DNA of 30,000 bases. Source: Halisarca cf. caerulea (taxonomy: Eukaryota > Porifera > Demospongiae > Chondrillida > Halisarcidae). The position numbers were made by a program, and so were the translations under genes. The stretch lies in assembly GCA_963170055.1 (NCBI GenBank), contig CAUJGJ010000327.1:257501-287500 (forward strand), in the 5' to 3' direction. The notes below the pieces were generated by a model that was not told where the DNA came from, did not search any database, and was given only the letters and a program-made list of their open reading frames with translations. Each line of letters opens with the position of its first letter. Position 1 is the stretch's first letter. Positions 19,418-28,573 of this stretch are shown here, in pieces.

Positions 19418-20355
19418 TAGTCTCGTACCCAGACCCACTTCCGCCCGCCATTTTATTCGGGCGAGAAGGTGGGTCTGGTACTTATCTGCAGAATCCTTGG
19501 ATGTTCGTGGGGTAAAAGTTGCGCAAGACCTCGTGACTTACATGTGATATGTATTCCAATCCTTCCATGATCGTAAGCGCGGAAGCCCCTGTAGTCCGAG
19601 ATTGGAATCGGTGCACATTGCTGATTTAAGCTCTTCCTTTTGTTCTGCCACTACAAAGATTACAAGGTGTAATCTGTCCGCCCTCCAAAAATACAATTGT
19701 TTCGGCCTTTAGTCGAAGCGCATGGTCTCAAGAATCGGCAGAAATTTTCATTTTTATCTTTTGAAGAAACACTTTACATTTGCCGAGTGTGCCACCATGC
19801 CAAAAAACTCTGGATACAGCATCAAAGCGTTTCGAACTCTCACCGGGCCTCCTTGCTGGTCACCGAGGTTGATGGAATTCTCCTTTTAGAGAAACGATCT
19901 ACCTGGTCGTCCATCAAGTTTACAAGCGGCGAAAGTATCACGAAAATACTTTGCTGTTCTGAGGATAGACATAAGGTTTTCTTCAGTTTGTCTACTACCT
20001 TGGGAATCAATACAAAGCAACTTTCCACTTCCCGTAGGTAGCGAGACAAACACGTCCTTTCCATTAAGAAATGCAGTTATTGCGTCTTTCTGTTCATCCT
20101 TCAAATCATTAAAACCTAAATCAGTAGCCGACTCTTAAACACGCTCAAATCGAGCTTGAAAAATTATACAGGGAAATCAATCTCCATTTTGCCGTCTTGA
20201 CCACACGTGACTTTCTCATTATATTCGCAACTCTGCAATCTGATTGGTTTCCGCGGATCCGCAGATTCACATCCAAGGATTCTGCAGATAAGTACCAGAC
20301 CCACCTTCTCGCCCAAATAAAATGGCGGGCGGAAGTGGGTCTGGGTACGAGACTA
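19418..20355. mobile_element. 938-bp DNA transposon with 87-bp inverted ends and 9-bp target duplication, carrying a helicase fragment
   Basis: The left end (19418-19504, TAGTCTCGTACCCAGACCCA...) and the right end (20269-20355) are inverted copies with one mismatch in 87 bp. ATCATTTGG flanks both sides (19409-19417 and 20356-20364). Each end also folds on itself: CCAGACCCACTTC is followed by GAAGGTGGGTCTGG. Long inverted ends and a 9-bp duplication resemble Mutator-like elements, but I see no transposase, so the class is open. The near-perfect ends indicate a recent insertion. Confidence 0.9.
19840..20125 (-). pseudogene. RecQ-type helicase fragment inside the 938-bp transposon
   Basis: On the - strand one frame (from about 20125) gives LGFNDLKDEQKDAITAF and then DVFVSLPTGSGK, which is the start of a RecQ helicase core with motif 0 and the Walker A motif. 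About 20020 the match moves to another frame, which gives CFVLIPKVV and then VILSPLVNLMDDQV, the RecQ motif Ia region, before homology ends near 19840. The frame change within a few codons of the Walker lysine shows a one-base frameshift. Motif II (DEAH) and the remainder of the helicase core are absent. The element therefore holds a captured or relic helicase start, not a working enzyme. The assignment rests on motif recognition only. Confidence 0.65.
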
Positions 20356-20520
20356 ATCATTTGGCTAGCGATTTTTCTTTAGCGTTTTCGCCTTCAGTGG
20401 TCAAGAAAGGCTAGTATGAAAGGATTGCTCTGGTGGTCTAAAATCTGAAAACTAAAAGAAAGAATAGGTAGTAGCACAGATATTGGTCCGGTAGTTGCCG
20501 GGTCTGCCGGACCTGTTCCT

Positions 20521-20579
20521 AAGCTATTTGGACTTCCGGTGTGTAACGCTTGTCCGATATATATCTATCTATCTATCTA

Positions 20580-20648
<69 letters not shown>

Positions 20649-20663
20649 GACATATCAAAATCC

Positions 20664-20697
<34 letters not shown>

Positions 20698-20823
20698 TGT
20701 CAAGTTACAATAAGCTTTGTGTTCAATGAATGTTCAGCTGTGCACTTACACTCCAATGCTTTGCAAGTGATTCGAGTGCGTGGGGTAGCAGTTCCCACGA
20801 GTTTTAACTCGAATTACTTGTTT
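20521..20823 (+). mobile_element. Microsatellite-bearing hairpin-ended element, HINE-like
   Basis: The order is GGACTTCCGGTGTGTAACGC, then (ATCT)n and (AT)n (20557-20698), then the block TGTTCAGCTGTGCACTTACA, then a nested hairpin near the end (TTCGAGT with ACTCGAA enclosing CGTGGG with CCCACG), then TTACTTG. Same family as 7835-8225 and 21457-21771. Confidence 0.45.
20557..20698. repeat. (ATCT)n and (AT)n microsatellites
   Basis: Two AT tracts (to 20646, and 20664-20698) separated by CGGACATATCAAAATCC; the first is preceded by ATCT units. Confidence 0.97.
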
Positions 20824-21390
20824 ATCACCATTTACAGTTCCATCACAATAAATCGAACCCAGCCAGTTATTATGGTCTGGGTGGGTGTTTATCAATACTA
20901 TAAACACTAGCCAAACCCCAGTCTATCTCCTAGCCCCGTACTTCTCCTTACTGTTTTGTTTGTGGAAATTTGACTTTTCTTTTGGCAGGGTTGTGACTTT
21001 TTTGTTTCGGGGTTGTGAATAGGTCAGCCATCTGGCGACATGCATGGTCTGCTAGGTGACAGTTAATAGGTGTATGTGATGTGTTTGTACTATGATAATT
21101 TCAAAACTAGGCATTGTAGGTGGTATTAACCCTCCTACCCTCACTTGAGGTTGGTCCGGGTTGATCCTGCTGCTGAGCCATCCACATGCATCTGCTTGCA
21201 TGGCAATGTTGTGGAGAAGCTGATGTACCCGTCGTGCTCTTATTGCATATGCCATGCATATTGCACCCCTTGGGTAGTACCTTTCTCTGATAGATCCTTA
21301 TTTTCCTTTAATTGATTTCAATTAGCACCATCTTGCGAGTACTATGCTTTGCATACACCTAGTTAATAATGCATGCGTGCAAACGTTTGT
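20824..21390. other. Spacer before unit D, no supported gene
   Basis: The longest frame is a 67-codon antisense one (21052-21255) with no recognisable domain, splice context or paralogue in the window. Unit D homology starts near 21360 (AATAATGCATGCGTGCAAAC). Confidence 0.45.
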
Positions 21391-21955
21391 GGAATGAAAT
21401 TTTTACAGATTGCTGATTTTCACAATTTTCGCGGATCCCCTTTCGATCCTACCTTTTTGGGGTTATAATTTGGACTCCTGTGTGTAAGGCTCCTCTGATA
21501 TGTATATATATAATATGGATTTGAGGGAAAGTCTTATAATAGAGAATTTATATATTAGTAATAGAGAAGTATAAATTTATACTGGAATGAGTTATAGGAA
21601 TTGTTTTCAAAGTAATGGCCAAATATGACAATTGTTTTCAAAATAATTCTCCAGTTACACAAAACATTATGTTCACTGAATGTTCAGCTGCGCACTTACC
21701 CTTCAATGCTTTGCAAGTGATTCGAGTACGTGGTGAGGCAGCCCCCACAAGTTTTTAACTCGAATTTCTTGTTTTAGTCTTTATGGATATCAACTCTGAA
21801 ACCATTAAAGAACCAAGTAAATGTACTGACGTGCTTTTTGACAACTCCTCTTCTTTTGACAGCCATTTTGGTCAGTGCACAAGCACTTTAGCAAAATTTT
21901 GGCAGGCTTAAAACTTTCCCACATGTCAAAAAATTTATCCCGTGAAAATTTTTAC
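21391..21955. repeat. GATGAAA/TTTCATC repeat 3' of gene D, split by an insertion
   Basis: The repeat starts GGAATGAAATTTTTACAG, is interrupted after CCTACCTT by the element at 21457-21771, resumes with TTTTAGTCTTTATGG and ends near TTATCCCGTGAAAATTT. The same repeat 3' of gene C is uninterrupted. Confidence 0.55.
21457..21771 (+). mobile_element. HINE-like element inserted in the 3' repeat of gene D
   Basis: Comparison with unit C (14160-14185) defines its limits within a few bases. It reads GGACTCCTGTGTGTAAGGCT, a short TA tract, the conserved block TGTTCAGCTGCGCACTTACC, the hairpin TTCGAGT/ACTCGAA, and ends TTCTTG next to TTTT. The absence of an obvious target duplication and the end hairpin favour a Helitron-type origin. 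Confidence 0.45.
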
Positions 21956-22158
21956 TTGTAGGTAACATCTTTGCAATTAATAACATCATTGTTGTAATTA
22001 ATAAAATTGACATCTTCTGTCTATCACTATCACATGCTAAACTTAAGTTGATGATCACAAATGATGTGGGTCAACATTAACTGTATTTGTACTTCTAGTG
22101 ATGTAATATGAAAATGTCTAAATTTTCTAAAATTGCCCTATTATCCCATATCCACAAA

Positions 22159-23244
22159 TCAGGGGTCCAGGCTTTGGTCATCATCATGTATCATTGAAGT
22201 GTACTTATAGCTTTTGTGTGATTCTTCCTTTCCTTCACTGTTGTTTGGTTGTTCGTTGACATTTGATCTGTCCAATGACTTTGTGATCAGCTTTTTCAGC
22301 CCAAAAGTGGTGGCTCCAAGAATAACAGGAACGGTAAGTGTGCCAAGTATTGATCTCAAAGTGCCCTGCTTGGTATCCACGTTCACCGAGTAGCCCCCAG
22401 CACCGAGTACAGCACAGTAGCAACAGACCATTGCCAGAAGCGGGATGACTATAAATGCTTGACGGGCAATAACAAACTTGCCACCTTCAGTCTTTTGACC
22501 TTTTGGAGTGAACACATAAGCCGATATGGTGAAGATTAGAGCAACACAGTTTACAAGACAAAATACCAAAAGAGCCACCACCAAAGAATTGGTAATGATT
22601 GCAAAAGGTTCGGCAAATGCTACAAATATTGTCAGCATAGCTGTTACTGAAAAGCACTGGAGTGATACTGTGAGAGCAAAGAGACCTGCGGCAAATACCA
22701 GAGACTTTCCATAGCGTGTGTTGCAGCAGAATATTATTGAGACGGGCATATAGAAGATGGAAGGAATGGCTGGTGGTTTGCTTGTGCATGTGAAATAGAT
22801 AGCAGTGGGTATTCCTGGTAAAATGACCAGTCCGATCCCTGATAAGTACAAAGCGTATGGAACTGTGTCTGCACCTTCAGGAAACACTCTTTGGGCATTT
22901 CCAATGTGGGAATAGATGATCACAAGTGCTAGTAGGAAGCTGACTGCTGTTCCTCCACACACTACACCATAGTCATTGTATGAATACAAATGGCTTTTCT
23001 CTACATACTCTTTCAAATGCCTTTTAATCCCAGCTATGATAGCAACCCACACAACAAAAACTTGGAATATTCCACCAATTGCTACCAATATCAAAGAGGC
23101 GTAGTATCCCTTCATGGTTGTTCCAGAATGAACATCACTAGTGTTCAGTGGCAATCGATAGAAAGAGTGTTGTGCAGTGCTGTGTATCATTACAAATCCA
23201 GAATGCGTTTTGTGTTGCAAATCTCCCAAGGCATAGTCCTGTAG
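22159..23244 (-). CDS. Gene D exon 2: seven-pass membrane region
   Basis: 1,086 bp, 361 codons plus stop, giving a 509-residue protein with exon 1. It is two codons longer than A and B in the cytosolic tail (SHKSYKYTSMIHDDDQ). Intact throughout. The first membrane segment differs from A and B (SLILVAIGGIFQVFVVWVAI) and the second extracellular stretch reads YSHIGNAQRVFPEG, both shared with copy C, so C and D are sisters here. The loops IKRHLKEYVEK and KKLITKSLDRSNVN are invariant in all copies and are the best candidates for cytosolic contacts. Family unrecognised. Confidence 0.85.
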   Translation of the reverse strand, partial: LQDYALGDLQHKTHSGFVMIHSTAQHSFYRLPLNTSDVHSGTTMKGYYASLILVAIGGIFQVFVVWVAIIAGIKRHLKEYVEKSHLYSYNDYGVVCGGTAVSFLLALVIIYSHIGNAQRVFPEGADTVPYALYLSGIGLVILPGIPTAIYFTCTSKPPAIPSIFYMPVSIIFCCNTRYGKSLVFAAGLFALTVSLQCFSVTAMLTIFVAFAEPFAIITNSLVVALLVFCLVNCVALIFTISAYVFTPKGQKTEGGKFVIARQAFIVIPLLAMVCCYCAVLGAGGYSVNVDTKQGTLRSILGTLTVPVILGATTFGLKKLITKSLDRSNVNEQPNNSEGKEESHKSYKYTSMIHDDDQSLDP

Positions 23245-23285
23245 CTGTGTGGACAGAAGTATATTGCAGTGTAAGTAAACGTATT

Positions 23286-23447
23286 CAGTGAAACCTCTGT
23301 ATTAAGGACACCATTGCGACCACAGTAAGCTGTCCTGTACGGTGAAACCTCTATAATAAGGACACCACTGGGACCACAGTAATCTGTCCAATACAGTGAA
23401 ACCTCTGTAATAAGGACGCCACTGGGTCCACAGTATGCTGCATGTCC
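23286..23447. repeat. 54-bp minisatellite, three copies, in the intron of gene D
   Basis: Units start at 23286, 23340 and 23394. Same unit, position and orientation as the six-copy array in copy C; none is present in A or B. Confidence 0.93.
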
Positions 23448-23717
23448 TGTACATGGAGGCATGCTTTTTTTCAGAGGATTCAAATGTACACATGTAGTTG
23501 TGCGGGACCTCAAATGGTGCAAGGTAATGATGTTCTGTTTATTAAGAAGATTTCTGGTTTTAGGAGATGTCTTCTAATAGAGATTTCCCCGTAGTTCAGC
23601 TTGGTTATGAAGTATACCATTTGAGATCAACTACAGAAGTACTTAAGTACGTATCTGTTAGATAAGTTATGTGTTGTATGGAGAGAGCATAGAATACTTA
23701 CAGAATTACCACACACT

Positions 23718-24041
23718 CTCAAATTTCACAGGATGAAACTTCCACAGACTCAGGCTTCGCAATTTTAGTTTTCATGTTTTTTTTTTATTTTCGCGGATCC
23801 CCCATCAGTCCAGCCTACATTTAGCCTTTTATTAATGCAGTATAAAAGTTCAACTATTTGTGGATAACAGTCACTGGAGAAAAGCATGAAAGTGCTGCAG
23901 TGTTTCTTGACGACTCCTATTCTTTTGTCAGGTATTTTGGTCATCACACAAGAGCTTAACCTAATTTTTGCAGGCTTAAAAATTTCACATATGGCTTCCA
24001 TTTTGTGATAACTGCTAAGTTTCATCTTGTGAAAAGTTGAG
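23718..24041. repeat. GATGAAACTT inverted-end repeat in the intron of gene D
   Basis: CTCAAATTTCACAGGATGAA at one end and TTTCATCTTGTGAAAAGTTG at the other; counterpart of the repeats in the A, B and C introns. The intron of D spans 23245-24153. Confidence 0.55.
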
Positions 24042-24153
24042 CGCATACGGTATCTAGGAGTATGTACTATTCCAGGTGCTTATTATCATGTTTGACTGTA
24101 AATAGATCATTATACGTATGTCAACAAAATGCTCTACACCAAGTGTCACTTAC

Positions 24154-24597
24154 TGAAGTGGTCATTTCCAGCAGAAACTGAAAGGAAACATCAGAACAGG
24201 GAAGAGGTACTTCCAGAGTTACACTGGGAGGATGCCAAGGTCTGAAGTAGTTCAATGTCAATACTATAGCCTTATTCAAGTACTCTGGTCTCACGAAATA
24301 GAACACCGGAGATGAAAGCCAGATCCATTCATCATTGATGTATCCCGATGCATTTGTTAGTATTAGCTTCGTGGTTCCATTGGGTGAGGCCGACTGATAA
24401 GTTGCTATCACTGAATACGGGAGATGTCCATTTGGTGGATAGAATGCCTTGTAGAGCTCATGTCTGTTGTGACTATTATTCTTGAAGGTTCTTTCCTCAA
24501 AGGCAGTATAGTCTGAAATACAACTCTCTCGGGACACAACATCATGGTTACAAGCTACCAGCACAAACAGCAAACTAAGAAAAGGATAGGGATGCAT
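24154..24597 (-). CDS. Gene D exon 1: signal peptide and ectodomain
   Basis: 148 codons from the ATG at 24597. The signal peptide is MHPYPFLSLLFVLVACNHDVVS, followed by RESC, the first ectodomain cysteine; the second (PLPCSDV) is also kept. Sequons are retained at the NNS, NGT and NAS positions. Substitutions relative to A include TFKNNSHNRHELYK and YSVIATYQS. The donor is TCA|GTAAGTGAC, phase 0. As the most diverged intact copy, D gives the best contrast for judging which residues are constrained. Confidence 0.85.
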
Positions 24598-24642
24598 TGT
24601 TAAAATTTCAGGCTGCACAGTTACTGTGCCTCTATCAGGCCT

Positions 24643-24653
24643 GGTTTTTTATA
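24643..24653 (-). promoter_or_regulatory. TATA box of gene D
   Basis: TATAAAAAACC on the - strand, 56 nt upstream of the ATG. The spacer is a few bases longer than in A-C because of a small TGTGCC-type insertion in the leader. Confidence 0.6.
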
Positions 24654-25126
24654 CTTCTTCAAAGTCAATAGTTTTAGTCATTACTTTCATCATTTAGTGA
24701 TTTTTGACCATTTTCAGCTGCTTATATGGTAATGTGATTGTTAATTCAGCAGCACCGAATGAAGGCGTGAATTGGTTAGTATGGTGTCTTGAAAATGAAA
24801 TTTTACTTACAGGATAACAGGTGTGTATTGCTTATGTCTCACACAAGAGGATGCACTGTGGAGAAGGGGATGTACTGTTACAGTAGAGAGGAAGTACATT
24901 GTAGAGACTTGCCCATTGTAATGTGCTGTGGTACCATATATGGTGCGGGTGATTTGAGGGTTAAAAATGTTTTTTTTTGTGGTTGGGAAGGAAACTGTGA
25001 ATCATGTATTTCATGATGGAAGTTTATATCACTACAAATTTTGATTTCCTTTTGGTATGAATCATTTTTTTAACATGAATAATCCAAATTTTTAGCATCC
25101 AGAAAAGTTTTACTCCTCGAATAATA
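24654..25126. other. 5' flank of gene D
   Basis: No gene. Homologous to the flanks of A-C, with the promoter-proximal block well conserved and the distal part shortened. Confidence 0.55.
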
Positions 25127-25300
25127 CAGTGAATTCTCGTTTGTCTGCCACCTCTTTATCCGCCAAACCCATTCATCTACCATCACTTTTGTGCATGAAC
25201 TCATTGAAAGGAGTACTTATTGATTTGGATAATCCGCCAAACTCATTAATCCACCAATTTTTTTCACAACAAATTGTGGTGGATTAACGAGAATTTACTG
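25127..25300. mobile_element. MITE with pogo/Tigger-like ends in the D flank
   Basis: 174 bp. Left end CAGTGAATTCTCGTTTGTCT; the right end inverted reads CAGTAAATTCTCGTTAATCC. TA on both sides (25125-25126 and 25301-25302). Absent at the matching place upstream of copy C, which gives the empty site. Confidence 0.8.
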
Positions 25301-25555
25301 TACCCACTGTGTGGTAGTCCACAGTGAGGAGAGGGGAAGCTAAGTGTAAACGACTTGATTACATGTGCGCTGTATAGCTCATCGCTTGAACGAAAATATG
25401 GTGTGTAGTTGAACAAAGTAGACCTACTAGTGAAGACTCGCTCAACCTCTATTTCCTCGGGTTGACCTCCTTGCACACTGTAGTTAGACAGCTCTCTTTT
25501 CCCAGTACCTTGGCAATAGGGACCTGATTCAGGAACTATGCACACTGTACTTTGG

Positions 25556-25652
25556 CTTATAATATACGACTCGTACATTTCTGACCAGCAAAGCCAGTCT
25601 TACAAAAGAGGTGGTCTTTCACTAGTGTGGTCTCTCAAAGGAGGTACTACTG
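25556..25652. mobile_element. Truncated pogo-like MITE upstream of gene D
   Basis: Only the right part remains (GACCAGCAAAGCCAGTCTTA to CTCTCAAAGGAGGTACTACT). The left inverted end found in the A, B and C flanks is missing. Confidence 0.5.
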
Positions 25653-25677
25653 TATTGTACAAATTTGCATTTGTATG

Positions 25678-26090
25678 TAGAGCTGTGCGGTATCACAAAT
25701 GATCAGTTTCAGTATGTATCCCCTCATTCTATCATGGTATTACTATGATCACGGTATACTGAGTGCTGAAACTGTAGACAACATCCAAATGAATCCTTGT
25801 CACACAGATTGAAATCTTTCACAAACAATGGCCAGATATGCTCCTTTTGCACCCATGTCAGTGCTTCCACACTCAATAGTTTAATCAGATTTTGAAATCA
25901 TCATCAAAGATAAAATTTCATATCCTTTAAAAATATCATATTATGTTTACTCCTTCTAATACTTGTCTAACCTAGAGAAATCACGGTATCACGCGATATC
26001 ACGGTACAGGAAAATGTTTGCCGGTACATCTGAATTTTGCACAAATAATATTGCGGTATTACTATTTATTCAGTATATTGCACAGCTCTA
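25678..26090. mobile_element. 413-bp hAT-like MITE
   Basis: The left end TAGAGCTGTGCGGTATCAC is mirrored by the right end ATATTGCACAGCTCTA. The flanking 8-mers TTTGTATG and TTTGTACC agree at six of eight positions. TAGAG-type ends with an 8-bp duplication are typical of hAT elements. No coding capacity. Absent from the homologous place in unit C. Confidence 0.7.
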
Positions 26091-26690
26091 TTTGTACCAT
26101 TACAGAGCGTTTTATCATGGTTAAATGATGGAGTTGTTAGTGTAAACAGAACTCGGTCACTTATGCATGCATTATTGCCCATAAAGTCTACAAAGCCCCG
26201 AAAGTGCGTCTTTGGTCATTAATCACAGACCAAAATAGAAGGTAAACAACTGGTAATGTAGTATGAAAGACTTACTAGTTACAGTAAATGTGTGCTACAA
26301 GCTGATACATAAATTTGAGCGAAATCAAGCTACTAGATAGAAATCCACAGTCCACTCACACTCCCAGCTTTCGCGATTGATGGGTCCTAACTACATACCT
26401 CAATACCCGATGTGAACTTTGATTGATACAAGGAATCGAGCGTTGTCTGAATTACTTCGTCCAGTAGAGTGGGTTTGCATGATTTTAGGATGTTGGAATG
26501 TTCTTCATGTTGCCCTCCATTTTCAACAGTTATTACAGTCATGTTAGCTATTCCCACATCCATTCCAAATTCCAATTTATTCAGTAATTGAGGTTCTGAA
26601 CTTTGTTCAAACTAGTGATTAATGTAATATATTTGCTGTTTTGTATAAGGGGAATTTTTGTTTGCAGGGCTAATTTCAACTGCGTATTGA
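26091..26690. other. D-specific segment without homologue in unit C
   Basis: Non-coding or unassigned. It contains one antisense frame (26387-26575) that ends at a GAG|GTATGT donor-like site; I do not recognise its translation (MEFGMDVGIANMTVITVENG...). There is no paralogue in the window, so I do not call it a gene. Confidence 0.35.
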
Positions 26691-26954
26691 GACTGGATTA
26701 CTTTTTAACACTTAGCTAAAAGCTTGTCCAAGGTTCAGTGTGGTACATATATACACTTCATTGTATTATCACTAAACCTGTTAGCAATAAATCTTACATG
26801 CACATACAGTGCAGTACTGCTGTAGGAACAAGTTTCTGCAAAATGGAATTTTTTGGGACTGCATTTTACGGATTCCGAATTTGAAATATTTCCCGTAAGT
26901 GGATCTGAATAGCAGGTAATGTCCGAAAAGTTTGCCCGGAAGAAATTGAAGTAG

Positions 26955-27090
26955 CCTAAACTTAACCTAAGGCCCTGGAGCCTAACCTTAGGTCCTGGAG
27001 CCTAACCTAAGGTCCTGGAGCCTAACCTAAGCCCAGAGTGCCTAACCTAACCTAAGGAGTCTAACGTAGCCTAGCCAAGGTAAGGAGTCA
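26955..27090. repeat. CCTAA-rich minisatellite
   Basis: About four 20-bp units of the type GGTCCTGGAGCCTAACCTAA, then looser CCTAACCTAA steps. Confidence 0.85.
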
Positions 27091-27345
27091 AGCCTAACTA
27101 TTCATTTGAATTCTGTCGGTGATTGAGTAGTCTAGGTAATGCCATGGTGACATAGCTGAGTGTAAGGATGTTACACTCCACAAGTGTATCTCTTTCAGGT
27201 ACAGTGAAATGGGGAATGCACCTATGCTTTTCCCCTCAATAGGACAACCACACATTGGAGGCTAGAAACATTTGCATGGCTGGTTTGGTAAAGGAAGCCT
27301 GTTATGATAAAGGAAACCGGTTAATGAAATGAAAAGGGCACATGT

Positions 27346-27349
<4 letters not shown>

Positions 27350-27396
<47 letters not shown>
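27350..27396. repeat. (AT)n microsatellite
   Basis: About 47 bp of AT dinucleotides. The stretches 27091-27349 and 27397-27739 around it show no gene. Confidence 0.97.
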
Positions 27397-27401
<5 letters not shown>

Positions 27402-27739
27402 TGTTTATCCGTACAAGGTATCACATGATTCCTGATTTGTAGTAGAAGCAGAGAGTGAGAACGTCCCGTATGCGGTGATGTGTTGGGATTTTCTCCCTGT
27501 CCCATTGATATCACATTCAGTTTCCAGTATTCACTATTGTCCAATTCATTCATTCATGTAATTCCTTGTTTCAACTTTCATGAAGCAATGGAAGTACTTT
27601 AATCTATAGCTGTGAATTTACTTAAATGTACAATGTGAAATTTATCGTCAGTGACTGTCTTTATGTGTAATTTTGGGGTACATTAAATGTATAATATTAT
27701 TTCATTATTGCAATTTCTATTACTTACCGTGTTGCTTTG

Positions 27740-28555
27740 TAGCACTGCATAGCCTCATAGCACTGCATAGCCTCATAGCACTGCGTAGCCTCATAGCACT
27801 GCATAGCCTCATAGCACTGTATGGCCTCATAGCACAGTATAGCCTCATAGCACTGCATAGCCCCATAGCACTGCATAGCCCCATAGCACTGCATAGCCCC
27901 ATAGCACTGCATAGCCCCATAGCACTGCATAGCCTCATAGCACTGCATAGCCTCATAGCACTGCATAGCCCCATAGCACTGCATAGCCTCATAGCACTGC
28001 ATAGCCTCATAGCACTGCATAGCCTCATAGCACTGCATAGCCTCATAGCACTGCATAGCCTCATAGCACTGCATAGCCCCATAGCACTGCATAGCCCCAT
28101 AGCACTGCATAGCCTCATAGCACAGTATAGCCTCATAGCACTGTATAGCCTCATAGCACTGTATAGCCTCATAGCACTGCATAGCCTCATAGCACTGCAT
28201 AGCCTCATAGCACTGCATAGCCTCATAGCACTGCGTAGCCTCATAGCACTGCATAGCCTCATAGCACTGCATAGCCTCATAGGACAGTATAGCCTCATAG
28301 CACTGCATAGCCTCATAGCACTGCATAGCCTCATAGCACTGCATAGCCTCATAGCACTGCATAGCCTCATAGCACTGCATAGCCCCATAGCACTGCATAG
28401 CCTCATAGCACTGCATAGCCTCATATCACTGCATAGCCCCATAGGACAGTATAGCCTCATAGCCTCATAGCCCCATAGCACTGCATAGCCTCATAGCACT
28501 GCATAGCCTCATAGCCTGACAGCACTGCATAGCCTCACAGCACTGCATAGCCTCA
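27740..28555. repeat. 18-bp minisatellite, about 45 copies
   Basis: The unit TAGCACTGCATAGCCTCA repeats across 816 bp, with recurrent variants (CCCCAT for CTCAT, ACAGTATAG for ACTGCATAG, CTGCGTAG). The unit lacks stops in several frames, so both strands show long artificial open frames (LHSLIA-type and SAMRLC-type). The last units from about 28455 are shortened or altered. Confidence 0.97.
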
Positions 28556-28573
28556 TGAACAGTATGTACTGTA

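Noticed and set aside
19697..20041. 114-codon + strand frame inside the 938-bp transposon
   Set aside because: It overlaps the RecQ-like motifs on the opposite strand, which are far more specific; it is read as a shadow.
21052..21255. 67-codon antisense frame with plausible amino-acid composition
   Set aside because: No recognisable domain, paralogue or splice context; length is within chance expectation.
27673..28481. Open frames of 230-265 codons on both strands (LHSLIA, SAMRLC and QCYEA repeats)
   Set aside because: They are all readings of the 18-bp minisatellite. The unit lacks stops in several frames at once, and there is no splice or promoter context.
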